Notes under the pieces: model-generated | What the model was told of the DNA's origin: nothing | Seen by the model: only the letters and a program-made list of their open reading frames with translations | The model's database searches: none | Position numbers and translations under genes: made by a program | DNA from: Desulfosporosinus youngiae DSM 17734 | Lineage (GTDB): Bacteria > Bacillota > Desulfitobacteriia > Desulfitobacteriales > Desulfitobacteriaceae | DNA: 64,000 bases | Assembly (NCBI RefSeq): GCF_000244895.1 | Contig: NZ_CM001441.1 | Coordinates: 1,756,226 to 1,820,225 of the forward strand | Reading direction: 5' to 3' | Shown: positions 17,013 through 25,331 of the stretch, piece by piece | Layout of the letters: each line of letters starts with the position of its first letter | How positions within the stretch are numbered: position 1 is the first letter of the stretch

Positions 17013-18470
17013 ATGAGTGGTAATAATGCAAAACGTATTTTCTTTATTATACTTGGAATTGCGTTATTTTTAGGATTTTACTCTGCACCACAGTTTGGAC
17101 CGGCAGTTGATCCTTCCGGCCAATCCTTTGCCTTAAGTCAAGAAGGCAAGGCAGCCATTGGTTTATTCTTCCTTGCCGCAATTTGGTGGGTCTTTGAAGT
17201 AACCCCTATCGGTGTTACCAGCCTCATGATTGGGGTTGTGCAGGCTTTGTTCCTGATACGGCCTGCTAAGGAAGCCTTTAGAGATTTTATGGATCCGACA
17301 GTCTTGTTTATTTTAGGTTCCCTGCTCATAGGTTTAGCCTTCACTAAGTCAGGGATAACTAAGAGAATCGCCTATAAAATGTTAGATATTGTAGGCGAAG
17401 ATACCAGAAAGATTCTATTAGGGGTATTTATTATTACGGCCTTATTAACCCATATCATGGCTCATACAGCCGTGGCCGCAACTATGTTCCCAATTTTATT
17501 GACGATCTTAGCCTTGTATAATGGTGATAATTCCGATGGAAAACCCTCAAAATTCGGTAAGGCTTTGTTCATAGGGATGGCTTACACTGCTGGTGCAGGG
17601 AGTATCTGTACTCTGCTTGGTGGAGCGCGTAACCCTGCTGCAGTTGGTTTCTATACAGAGTTTACCGGTATTGAAGTTTCTTTTGTTGACTTTTCCCTGC
17701 ACTTGGCTCCTTTTGGTTGGGCAACAGTATTTCTTATTTGGGCATTGTTAATGGTCATTTATAAGCCGGAAAAGTCTACGATACCGGGCTTACGTGAGAA
17801 GGCCAAATCAGAGTATGCAAAACTTGGACCCATTAAAAAGAATGAGATATTCGTAAGCGTTGTTGTTGCCTTTGCACTGGCTATGCTAGTGCTGCAAGCT
17901 GTTATTCCAGCCTTAAAGACGATGGATCGTTCCGTTCCGTTGTTGCTTGCCGGAGTATTGTTCTTCCTTTCCAATATATTGACGGTTGAAGATCTGGAAA
18001 AGAAAATTCCTTGGAATATCGTTTTACTGTTTTCGGGTGCTATGAGTATTGGTTTCTGTCTATGGCAAACAGGCGCAGCTCAGTGGATCGCTATCAAGTG
18101 GTTGGGAATGCTGGCTGGAGCACACTGGTTGGTTTTTGTGTTAGCGGTTTGTTTCCTTGTGATGCTTATGACTAACTTTATCATGAATGTAGCGGCTATT
18201 GCTATTACTCTGCCGGTAGCTCTCGTTATGGCTCAGTATCTTGGAGTGAATCCGGAACTTATCCTGTACGGTGCCACTGCTATGGCTGGTATGCCCTTCT
18301 TACTCTTGATAGGCGCTGCTCCTAATGCAATGGCCTATGAATCAAAGCAGTTTACAACTGGCGAATTCTTTGTAAGTGGTATTCCTGCCAGTGCTGTTCT
18401 TATGGGTGTCTTAGTACTCATGACCTTTACCTACTGGCCAATTGTAGGTTTATCTCCGCTTCTGAAGTAG
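17013..18470 (+). CDS. SLC13/DASS-family anion symporter
   Basis: Membrane transporter of 485 residues with about 12 hydrophobic helices, of the divalent anion:sodium symporter family (sulfate, di- or tricarboxylates). The conserved hairpin stretch with LLGGARNPAAVGF near residue 205 and MTNFIMNVAAIAITLPVA near 385 match the duplicated substrate-binding halves of the family. ATG 17013 (MSGNNAKR) has AAAGGGGTG upstream; an in-frame ATG at 16947 would add 22 polar residues without a good site. It is followed by an ArsB/NhaD-type transporter and P4. Given the sulfate-reducing context, sulfate or a sulfonate or dicarboxylate are all possible. Confidence 0.85.
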   Translation: MSGNNAKRIFFIILGIALFLGFYSAPQFGPAVDPSGQSFALSQEGKAAIGLFFLAAIWWVFEVTPIGVTSLMIGVVQALFLIRPAKEAFRDFMDPTVLFILGSLLIGLAFTKSGITKRIAYKMLDIVGEDTRKILLGVFIITALLTHIMAHTAVAATMFPILLTILALYNGDNSDGKPSKFGKALFIGMAYTAGAGSICTLLGGARNPAAVGFYTEFTGIEVSFVDFSLHLAPFGWATVFLIWALLMVIYKPEKSTIPGLREKAKSEYAKLGPIKKNEIFVSVVVAFALAMLVLQAVIPALKTMDRSVPLLLAGVLFFLSNILTVEDLEKKIPWNIVLLFSGAMSIGFCLWQTGAAQWIAIKWLGMLAGAHWLVFVLAVCFLVMLMTNFIMNVAAIAITLPVALVMAQYLGVNPELILYGATAMAGMPFLLLIGAAPNAMAYESKQFTTGEFFVSGIPASAVLMGVLVLMTFTYWPIVGLSPLLK

Positions 18471-18484
18471 AAAAAATTAAGAAA

Positions 18485-18515
18485 GATACATCTGGGTCAT
18501 TGATCCAGGTGTATC
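18485..18515 (+). terminator. Hairpin between the two transporter genes
   Basis: GATACATCTGG and CCAGGTGTATC pair over 11 positions with one G-T. There is no T-tract, so it may only attenuate read-through into the next gene. Confidence 0.45.
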
Positions 18516-18547
18516 ACCCATAAATCAGATTATTTAGAATTGAGGGA

Positions 18548-19837
18548 ATGTCTGTGGAAGGGAATAGCCAAGTAATCTTTGCTACAGCAGTATTTCTGAT
18601 CTCTTATGCTATTATAATTTCCGAAAAAATTCATCGTACAGTAGTTGCCTTGTTTGGGGCAATGATTATTATCATTGGTGGGGTTCTTAATCAGGAGCAG
18701 GCCATTGAAGCTATTGACTTTAATACCATCGGGCTATTGGTCGGTATGATGGTCATTGTGGGAATAGCCAGAAACTCCGGACTTTTTGAATACCTGGCAG
18801 TATGGGCTGCTAAACGTAGTAAGGGAGATCCGCTGAAAATTATGGTCTCACTGACAATTATCACTGCCATTCTTTCAGCACTCTTAGACAATGTAACGAC
18901 TGTATTGTTAGTCGTGCCTATTACCTTTTCAATTGCCAAGTCTTTAGAAATTAACCCAATGCCAATCTTGTTTTCAGAAATATTTGCCTCTAATATTGGT
19001 GGGACTTCTACATTAATTGGTGATCCTCCTAATATCATGATTGGATCTGCAACAGGCTTGGGCTTCATGGACTTTGTGATTAACCTTGCACCTGTGGTCA
19101 TTGTTATTATGTTCGTTACGATACTATTGCTTAAAATGCTATACCGTAAACAATTAGTTACCCGTGAAGAATTGAAGAATAACATCATGATGATGGATCC
19201 AGCCGATGAAATCAAGAATATGACTCTTTTGAAAAAATCCTTGTTAGCCATTGCTCTGACTGTCTTTGGCTTTTTTATTCACAAATATGTTCATCTTGAA
19301 TCTGCTACTATTGCCCTTACAGGAGCCGCATTCCTCTTGCTAATAACCCGTGATGACCCTGAGCATGCTTTGGGAGCAGTTGAATGGCCCGTGATATTCT
19401 TCTTTGCCGGACTATTTATGTTAGTTGGAGGATTGGAACATGTCGGAGTTATTGAATGGATAGCTATGGAAGCATTAAAACTTACGGGTGGAGCTATCTT
19501 GCCGACGGGAATGTTAATTCTTTGGCTCTCAGCGATAGCTTCTGCCTTTGTAGATAATATACCCTTTGTGGCCACAATGATTCCGCTGATTCAAGATATG
19601 GGCAGATTAGGCGGCATTGCAGATCTTAACCCGCTCTGGTGGTCATTATCCCTTGGTGCCTGTCTGGGCGGCAACGGTACAATTATCGGAGCATCGGCTA
19701 ACGTTGTAGTCGTGGGTATGGCAGAGAAGAGAGGTTTTAAATGGACCTTTGTAGGATTCATGAAAGTGGCATTCCCCTTAATGCTCGTTTCTATTGTCAT
19801 TTCCACCATATACTTGTATTTCTTCTACTTGACTTAG
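18548..19837 (+). CDS. ArsB/NhaD-type ion transporter (IT superfamily)
   Basis: A 429-residue membrane protein with ~11 helices. Paired motifs typical of the ArsB/NhaD/CitM group are present: LDNVTTVLLVVP and GDPPNIMIGS in the first half, DNIPFVATMIPL and GNGTIIGASANVVV in the second. Substrates in the family include arsenite, sodium/proton, citrate and sulfate-like anions; none can be fixed from sequence alone. ATG 18548 sits very near GAGGGA, so GTG 18554 is an alternative start. It is likely cotranscribed with the SLC13 gene at 17013, under leader B. Confidence 0.82.
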   Translation: MSVEGNSQVIFATAVFLISYAIIISEKIHRTVVALFGAMIIIIGGVLNQEQAIEAIDFNTIGLLVGMMVIVGIARNSGLFEYLAVWAAKRSKGDPLKIMVSLTIITAILSALLDNVTTVLLVVPITFSIAKSLEINPMPILFSEIFASNIGGTSTLIGDPPNIMIGSATGLGFMDFVINLAPVVIVIMFVTILLLKMLYRKQLVTREELKNNIMMMDPADEIKNMTLLKKSLLAIALTVFGFFIHKYVHLESATIALTGAAFLLLITRDDPEHALGAVEWPVIFFFAGLFMLVGGLEHVGVIEWIAMEALKLTGGAILPTGMLILWLSAIASAFVDNIPFVATMIPLIQDMGRLGGIADLNPLWWSLSLGACLGGNGTIIGASANVVVVGMAEKRGFKWTFVGFMKVAFPLMLVSIVISTIYLYFFYLT

Positions 19838-19849
19838 AATAATCCGGAA

Positions 19850-19896
19850 CTACATTTCAGAGGCAGAATGAATGTATTTTAGCCTCTGAAATGTAG
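19850..19896 (+). terminator. Hairpin between the transporter and P4
   Basis: Perfect 15-bp stem CTACATTTCAGAGGC/GCCTCTGAAATGTAG with a 17-nt loop. No long T-tract follows, so P4 may receive partial read-through. Confidence 0.6.
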
Positions 19897-19923
19897 ATCA
19901 AAACTTAAGAAAGGAGAGATTCG

Positions 19924-20547
19924 TTGGCTGGCTTATCACGCGATAAATATATCCCTTTAGTTGAAAGGGATTCTGGAGATAAAGCCTACCCCATCTGGCT
20001 GTTAATAAACCCCAAATACCCTGCCGTTGTCAATGATATTTGGAGGCATGTCTTAGATGAAATGCAGGATAAGGTTTATAGAGAAATACACTCCAGAATT
20101 GATACAACAAATATTTATATTAGGAGTGTAGTCAGTGATTGTGGAGTCGTTCCTAATTCATTGAATTGGTGGGGAAACGAAGTAGAAGCAGAAATTAAAT
20201 TGTTTAGAAAGATAATTCAAGAATATCATCCCAAGATCTTGATTTCCTTTGGCGGATTTCCGTTTGAATTTTTACGGCGTGTTTTCGAGATCAAACCACA
20301 AAAAGGCCCTAAGTACTGGAGTGCTCCAATTATAAGAGATGAATTTGAACAATCAATCAGGAATTTTGAAATTAACCAAACCAATGTGATCCCCTTGCTT
20401 CGAAGAATGGTTCCCTATGATAAGTTTATGGAGACTCAAAACCACTTTAATCGCAGTGACGCCGAACACTATTTTTATTATGTTGGCACAAAACTATCTG
20501 AAAGGATTATTCAAAACAAGGATAGTTTAAAGATATGGATTAAATAA
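19924..20547 (+). CDS. P-family protein 4
   Basis: Fourth member of the unknown family, 207 residues, all blocks intact (YPIWLLINPKYP, IYIRSVV, VVPNSLNWWG, ILISFGGFPFEF, IPLLRRMV, VGTKLSERIIQNKD). It starts with TTG after AAAGGAGAG. It closes the SLC13/ArsB-NhaD transporter locus, just as P1 closes the SulP-Usp locus and P5 follows the TauE locus. This recurrence is the main clue to a transport-related role; the biochemical function is unknown. Confidence 0.7.
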   Translation: MAGLSRDKYIPLVERDSGDKAYPIWLLINPKYPAVVNDIWRHVLDEMQDKVYREIHSRIDTTNIYIRSVVSDCGVVPNSLNWWGNEVEAEIKLFRKIIQEYHPKILISFGGFPFEFLRRVFEIKPQKGPKYWSAPIIRDEFEQSIRNFEINQTNVIPLLRRMVPYDKFMETQNHFNRSDAEHYFYYVGTKLSERIIQNKDSLKIWIK

Positions 20548-20551
20548 AAAA

Positions 20552-20587
20552 ACAGTACTATTACAACAAAAATTCTAAAAGTACTGT
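20552..20587. terminator. Small bidirectional terminator
   Basis: ACAGTACT (20552-20559) and AGTACTGT (20580-20587), with A-tract on the left, between the convergent P4 and the 80-residue minus-strand gene. Confidence 0.5.
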
Positions 20588-20817
20588 CCCAGAAATGTTC
20601 CAGCTTGTTTTAACTGATAAGGATCTCCGCCGTTTTCTAAAAATTGCTCATAGTGATAAACCCATTCATCAATTTCCGGAATCATTTCTTTCCAGGATTT
20701 ATTTCCTAAAACTTTGTAATACCAGTACATCATTTGAGAGTTTGCAAGTTTTGAAGAGCTGCAGTACTTTTTTTCAAATTCTAACAGTAATTCCAAGGAT
20801 CCACTTGTATTTTCCAT
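20575..20817 (-). CDS. Hypothetical protein (80 aa)
   Basis: Not recognised. A small acidic, aromatic-rich soluble protein (WYYKVLGNKSW, DEWVYHYEQFLENGGDPY) with likely helical structure. Start 20817 has AAGGAG about 11 bases upstream. It is the only minus-strand gene between P4 and leader C and ends inside the shared terminator. The proline/glycine turn near the end (ENGGDPYQLK) makes a folded domain more likely than a chance frame. Confidence 0.55.
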   Translation of the reverse strand: MENTSGSLELLLEFEKKYCSSSKLANSQMMYWYYKVLGNKSWKEMIPEIDEWVYHYEQFLENGGDPYQLKQAGTFLGQYF

Positions 20818-20929
20818 ATCAGTTATATTCTCCTTAGCTGCAAGGCTTGTAACCCCTTGCTCAGGTTTTCATGAGATAGCTTATAGTTTGCCTGATTTCG
20901 AAGCCTCTAAATGTGCGATTACTAAAATT

Positions 20930-21112
20930 GATTAAGAGCATTTTGTTTTGCTATATACGAGATTTAAATACAATGGTAGTCTTAAGTTGTAAGACTTTAA
21001 GACAAAATCGAATAAGGAGGCTAGATCATATCTATCGTCCCATACGAAATCGGATAGTATTCTCAGTAAAAATAAAAAGCTGCCTGAAAGGTCGCTAAGA
21101 AATTTAATTATG
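20930..21112 (+). promoter_or_regulatory. Conserved leader element C
   Basis: GATTA (20930), 16 nt, CTATATAC (20951); a GTCTTAA/TTTAAGAC inverted pair; Shine-Dalgarno-like AAGGAGG (GG at 21016); hairpin AGCTGCCT/AGGTCGCT at 21078-21096 with the central T-C mismatch, then TAAGAAATTTAATT. No leader frame with a start is seen after the Shine-Dalgarno-like box. It precedes the 156-residue gene at 21205. Confidence 0.6.
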
Positions 21113-21204
21113 TTATACGAATCAAGGAGGTTCAGGTTCGGGTTTAAAGTCTGGACGGAAATCCTTGGCACTAACGATAACTCCATGTTGAAGGAGGGGG
21201 AACT

Positions 21205-21675
21205 ATGAGAGAGGAGTCCTTGGATTATGGGATAAGATACACTCGGGGTAATTTTTTAAAAGTTGTACCAATCTCTTCACCTAAGGGTGAGAGGAATTAT
21301 AAGTTTGAACTCTATAATAATAGGGCGAGGGCCAGGCGGCCTGTAGCTATTCTTACCATAAGCGCGGGTACGGTTATCCGGGAAGGCATGTTCAAACGAG
21401 CCTTATATGCTACCTTGGATATCAGGCCGGATGTGCCATTTAGTCAGGAGGAATTAAACGATTTACCAAATGATATTGCCACACTCATGTTTCGGGAGTT
21501 AGAAGGTAACCCTTCAGAAGAAGAATTTATTATTAAAATAACTTGCTCTCTCCAGGGAGATTCAAGGGAAAAGAAAGAACACGTGATTTCAGAAACATGG
21601 ATCAGCGGGGCAATAGTTTTTAATCACTACAATATCTTTTCCTGCAATGCCTTAACAATGTCTTCAGGGTGTTAA
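21205..21675 (+). CDS. Hypothetical protein (156 aa) ahead of a Usp
   Basis: Not recognised. The soluble protein appears rich in beta-strands (FKLVVPISS-like start, YKFELYNN, VAILTISAGTVI, EFIIKITCSLQ, ISGAIVFNHY). There is no signal peptide or cysteine motif beyond three scattered Cys. ATG 21205 follows AAGGAGGGGG. The stop nearly touches the next Usp start, so the two are probably translated together. Controlled by leader C, like the other transporter-linked genes, but no transporter is directly attached. Confidence 0.6.
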   Translation: MREESLDYGIRYTRGNFLKVVPISSPKGERNYKFELYNNRARARRPVAILTISAGTVIREGMFKRALYATLDIRPDVPFSQEELNDLPNDIATLMFRELEGNPSEEEFIIKITCSLQGDSREKKEHVISETWISGAIVFNHYNIFSCNALTMSSGC

Positions 21676-21677
21676 AG

Positions 21678-22208
21678 ATGAATGGAGCCAAGTTTAACGT
21701 ACTACTTTATTCAGATGAGTCACGGTCAGCTTCCTTTGCTCTCGCATACACAGCTATGCTAATGACCAATATGCCAAATATGTCTTTAGCTGTGGTAACG
21801 ATCAAAGAAAGTAATCGTGGCTCTAACACTGAGACTATAAATCAAGATTCTTGGCCGGTCAGTCACCAATCTGAGCGTATGAAAATCATTCTGGATATAT
21901 TATCTGCCCGAAAAGCAGACATTCATCACCAGGTTATATATTGTAACCCGAACATTCCTGATACGGCAAACGCTCTTCTTGAGTATGCAAGAAAAAAATC
22001 GATTGATCTGATCGTTATAGGTGCAGGAGACGTTGGAACTTTGAAAGGCCTGATTTTTGGGAGTTTAGCTCACACCCTACAAAAGAAGTCGCCTATACCG
22101 GTATTACAGGTTAAGAACGTTTCTGAGGATTTTCTTGAACGTTACAAATCAAAGCCAAGCCAAGCTTTAAGATTATTGGAAATTGATAAGCAGAATGGGG
22201 ACTGCTAA
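21678..22208 (+). CDS. Universal stress protein (Usp copy 2, altered ATP loop)
   Basis: A 176-residue Usp paralogue (FNVLLYSDESRS, LIVIGAGDVGTLKGLIFGSL). In the ATP loop the second glycine of G-2x-G is an aspartate (GAGD versus GTRG in the other copies), so nucleotide binding may be altered. ATG 21678 (MNGAKFNV) aligns with the starts of the other copies and has AGGGTG upstream; GTG 21669 overlaps the preceding gene. A ~20-residue C-terminal tail ends in a polar stretch unlike the KLPQ tail of the other copies. Confidence 0.8.
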   Translation: MNGAKFNVLLYSDESRSASFALAYTAMLMTNMPNMSLAVVTIKESNRGSNTETINQDSWPVSHQSERMKIILDILSARKADIHHQVIYCNPNIPDTANALLEYARKKSIDLIVIGAGDVGTLKGLIFGSLAHTLQKKSPIPVLQVKNVSEDFLERYKSKPSQALRLLEIDKQNGDC

Positions 22209-22272
22209 GGGATTAGATCACAATCAGGCTAATTAATAGCTGCAATAAAAGAATTGAATATTTAGAATTATT

Positions 22273-22300
22273 AGAAGTGTCAGATGACGCTTCTTTTTTG
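22273..22300 (+). terminator. Intrinsic terminator after Usp copy 2
   Basis: AGAAGTGTCA/TGACGCTTCT stem (22273-22294) with one G-T-like mismatch, followed by TTTTTT. Confidence 0.8.
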
Positions 22301-22675
22301 TATTCTCCAATTTAAAATATTATTTACAAATTTGTACAAACTATTCATTGCATATATTGATTATTACGATCTGTTTTTTGTATTTAAGAAAGTTAAGTAT
22401 GAAAAACTCTCCTTCTACTTAGTCCATACTTGAAAGTAGTAAGAGAAACCATATGAAAATACCCCTCTTTGCTGACTTTTCAAGGCTTTTCAGTCAGGAA
22501 AGCATTATTTGGACAGAGGATTTATGCCGGAAAATCGCCATCAATGCAGGCAATACCTTTAGTTTTTTTAATTAATAAAATATTGTCCGGCGAGTAACAT
22601 GACTTGAATTTATTTGTGATAAGCTCAATTTCATGATTAAAATATGACTTCAACAAGGTCTCCATAGAAATGAGT
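22301..22675. other. Gene-free AT-rich stretch
   Basis: I see no gene, clear promoter or repeat here. It separates the Usp copy 2 transcript from leader D. Confidence 0.4.
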
Positions 22676-22965
22676 GATTATAGGGATATGGATACTCTAT
22701 AGACACATTTCTCAAGCAGTGCTACTCTTTACTTGTGAAAATAAATTCTAAAAGAAAGGAGAGTTAGTTGAAACAAGTTTGGGTTGATAAGTACTCTATT
22801 ATAATTGAGGAGGACCTAACTAGTTTAAACTTGGTAACCGCTGAAGAAAGTAACTGGTCTATTTTGTTCAATAATCACAAGAGGATTCACATTAAGTGGT
22901 TATAAGTATTGGTACCTCTTCAAGAAAAAAGGCAGCCTATAAAAGGCCGCTAAAAAAGGTTTTTC
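22676..22965 (+). promoter_or_regulatory. Conserved leader element D (upstream of the TauE/SafE gene)
   Basis: GATTA (22676), 16 nt, CTATAGAC (22697); CTCTTTACTTGTGA; Shine-Dalgarno-like AAAGGAGAG (GG at 22758); hairpin GCAGCCT/AGGCCGC within 22931-22951 with the central A-C mismatch, followed by TAAAAAAGGTTTTT. This is the longest of the four leaders because a 45-codon frame lies between the box and the hairpin. Confidence 0.6.
22768..22905 (+). CDS. Possible 45-aa leader peptide in leader D
   Basis: Frame from TTG 22768 to TAA 22905, with AAAGGAGAG correctly spaced. The peptide begins KQVWVDKYSIII and ends NNHKRIHIKWL; no family recognised. It stops 25 bp before the conserved hairpin, which would suit translation-coupled attenuation. 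No equal peptide is present in leaders A-C. Confidence 0.35.
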   Translation: MKQVWVDKYSIIIEEDLTSLNLVTAEESNWSILFNNHKRIHIKWL

Positions 22966-23057
22966 ACTAGTTATTATACCATATATTTCAGTTAAAGTGA
23001 GGTAATAACCAAAATTGCAAGCTTCGATTGAACGTTAAGATCGTAGAGGAGGGAAAT

Positions 23058-24344
23058 ATGACTATGAAAGGTTTATACAACTCTTTTATGTATGCAGCGC
23101 GGGCTCATGCTAAGTGGGAGATTGAAACATCTTTTAACATTATAAAAAACCGTAAGCAACTTTTAATACTGTTTATTATGGCCTTGCCCTTACTCATTCC
23201 TGCCATGGCTCATGCGGCCGATTTTATCGGCGGCAAATCAGCCTTCGGACCGTCCTTTTTTTCACCGACTACTTTTTATGGCTCCATAGCAGTGGGTGTC
23301 GTTGCAGGTCTTATTACAGGATGTATTGGGGCGGGCGGGGGCTTTGTAATCACACCTGCGCTCATGAGCCTGGGAGTAAAAGGAATCTTGGCAGTAGGTA
23401 CCGACATGTTTCACATCTTTGCTAAGGCCATCATGGGCACCACCCTGCACAAGAAAATGGGTAACGTTCATGCAGGTCTGGCCATCGCCTTTCTAATCGG
23501 TTCCGGACTAGGGGTTACAGGCGGCGGTATGATAAATCGTGCATTGTTTAACTATAACCCTGTAATGAGTGATTTATTAATTAGTTCTGTCTACGTTATT
23601 CTGCTTGGATTTCTCGGGTTTTTCGCTTTGAGTGAGTATATTGGCATGAGAAAAAAATCACCTAAAGGCGGCGACGCTCATGGCGGACCAGATGAGATGA
23701 CCGCTTTAGGCGCTAAACTCCAATCCATTAACTTGGCTCCTATGATTAAATTTGATGAGCATGTTGTTCCCGGCGGGAGAAGAATATCCGGTATTTTTGT
23801 AGCAATATGTGGAAGTGTAACTGGATTTTTGGCTTCTATACTAGGTGTTGGCGGCGGTTTTGTTACCTTCCCAATGTTTGTATACGGGCTGGGGATTTCG
23901 ACAGGAACTACAGTTGGAACCGATATTTTACAAATTATCTTTACAGCCGGTTACGGTTCTATTGCTCAGTATGCCATCTATGGTTATGTATTCTACACCC
24001 TGGCTATGGGTATGCTGCTGGGTTCCTTATTTGGCATCCAAGTAGGCGCTATCACCACCAAGGTGGTCCCGGGCACACAGATCAAGGCCTTTTATGCTTT
24101 AGCCATATTAGCGGGCTTTGTCAACAGACTCTTTGCTCTGCCGGAAAAATTAGCGCAGATGAACTATATTACCCTTGTGCCGTCTACGGCTGCCATAATC
24201 ACTAAGATAGGCGTATGGTTATTCTTTGGACTAGTGTCCATTTTCGCCTTCTGGATTATAGGTACCTTTATCGCAAATATACCAAAGCTGCGGGCTGAGT
24301 CCGGCTATGATGTTGAGGATACCAAAGGAGGTGTTTCCCAATGA
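23058..24344 (+). CDS. TauE/SafE-family sulfite or sulfonate exporter
   Basis: A 428-residue membrane protein with about 8-9 helices. The duplicated TauE/SafE motif is clear: GCIGAGGGFVITPALMSLG-type sequence near residue 95 and ILGVGGGFVTFPMFVYGLG near 265, each followed by a GTD motif (VGTDMF, VGTDIL). Family members move sulfite, sulfoacetate or taurine-related anions. ATG 23058 follows GAGGAGGG; an upstream start at 23028 lacks a site. The stop overlaps the next start (ATGA), so the pair is translated together. In a sulfate reducer, export of sulfite or uptake of a sulfur oxyanion are both plausible. Confidence 0.85.
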   Translation: MTMKGLYNSFMYAARAHAKWEIETSFNIIKNRKQLLILFIMALPLLIPAMAHAADFIGGKSAFGPSFFSPTTFYGSIAVGVVAGLITGCIGAGGGFVITPALMSLGVKGILAVGTDMFHIFAKAIMGTTLHKKMGNVHAGLAIAFLIGSGLGVTGGGMINRALFNYNPVMSDLLISSVYVILLGFLGFFALSEYIGMRKKSPKGGDAHGGPDEMTALGAKLQSINLAPMIKFDEHVVPGGRRISGIFVAICGSVTGFLASILGVGGGFVTFPMFVYGLGISTGTTVGTDILQIIFTAGYGSIAQYAIYGYVFYTLAMGMLLGSLFGIQVGAITTKVVPGTQIKAFYALAILAGFVNRLFALPEKLAQMNYITLVPSTAAIITKIGVWLFFGLVSIFAFWIIGTFIANIPKLRAESGYDVEDTKGGVSQ

Positions 24345-25051
24345 GTGTAGTTCGAAACAAAAAGACGTTAGGTATTGGTCTCACATTGCTCTTCAGTTTT
24401 GTACTAGTCTTTATTGGTATGATGTCTCCGAACTTCGGGAATGGCAGGAATGGTCTGGAATTCGCCGATGATATGTTTAACTCCTTGTCTAAGGGCTCAG
24501 CTTATTTCATTAAGGACGCTCAAATGGTTGCTGATGGTGAATTAGGGAAAAATATTAATCTCACTATTAAAGCATCATCACCCGCTGAAGCGGAAAAATG
24601 GGCTAAATTGTACACTACAGCCGGTGCCGAAGTGACTGTTAAAGAAGCTTCGCTGACCATCGACGGAGATTTTGGCAAAATTCTCGGCGCTGCCGTGGCT
24701 GACAGCGACTTCATGTATCACAATGATAAAGAATCAGTGGCCAAAAAATATGGTTACGATGGCAAAGAAGCAACCTACAACTGGAACGCTTCCTTAAAGA
24801 AAATTGACTCTGCACTGAAAGATAAATCCCAGTTTAGAGAAGAAGCTCAGCTGATTAAAGTACAGCAAAAGGCCGTTGAGCCGGCTTACAATTACTACGG
24901 AATTGAAATAAAGAAGGTTAGTGAGAATAAACTTACTCTAACATTCCTGCTCTCCTTCTACCTTATCTACACCATGTGGTACGGCTTTGGGCTCTTCTAT
25001 TTGTTTGATGGTCTGGGGATTGTTGTTGCAACGAAGAAGAAGGCAGCTTAA
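24341..25051 (+). CDS. Membrane-anchored partner of the TauE/SafE protein
   Basis: Not assigned to a named family. A 236-residue protein with a TM helix near residues 9-28 (GIGLTLLFSFVLVFIGMM), a soluble region of ~170 residues, and a second hydrophobic region near 203-228. By charge, the middle would lie outside the membrane: the N-terminal RNKK and C-terminal KKK stay inside. ATGA overlap with the TauE gene implies fixed stoichiometry. It could be an accessory subunit that captures substrate for the transporter. No cofactor motif is visible. Confidence 0.65.
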   Translation: MSVVRNKKTLGIGLTLLFSFVLVFIGMMSPNFGNGRNGLEFADDMFNSLSKGSAYFIKDAQMVADGELGKNINLTIKASSPAEAEKWAKLYTTAGAEVTVKEASLTIDGDFGKILGAAVADSDFMYHNDKESVAKKYGYDGKEATYNWNASLKKIDSALKDKSQFREEAQLIKVQQKAVEPAYNYYGIEIKKVSENKLTLTFLLSFYLIYTMWYGFGLFYLFDGLGIVVATKKKAA

Positions 25052-25108
25052 AATTAGGAATTCCAGCGTTGGCGTTTTGTAAGGGGAAATGATTGACACT
25101 TATTTTCT

Positions 25109-25262
25109 GCCAGTCCAGTCCGGGAATATTATGGACTCAACCTTTTGCAACAACTAGTGGTAGGGCAAGAGCTTCATTAGTTGAAGCAAAAGGTTTCATA
25201 ATTCTTGTCTGTTTTCTTCATAATTGCTGATTCTTTGCATGAAGGGACTGGCTATATTTTAG
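25109..25262. repeat. Nested inverted repeats, ~154 bp
   Basis: Outer arms GCCAGTCC (25109-25116) and GGACTGGC (25255-25262). Inner arms of 18 bp with two mismatches (25139-25156 and 25188-25205; AACCTTTTGC/GCAAAAGGTT). It lies between the TauE pair and P5. Could be a small non-autonomous element or a structured RNA. Confidence 0.55.
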
Positions 25263-25331
25263 GTCAGTATGCAAGACATTTAAATATCCCATTATTTATA
25301 TAAATTTACTCTGTGATGAGGGGATTGAGAG

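Noticed and set aside
23807-24205. 132-codon open frame inside the TauE gene.
   Set aside because: Shifted frame of a well-supported membrane protein gene; the encoded residues are Cys/Trp-rich and unlike a protein.
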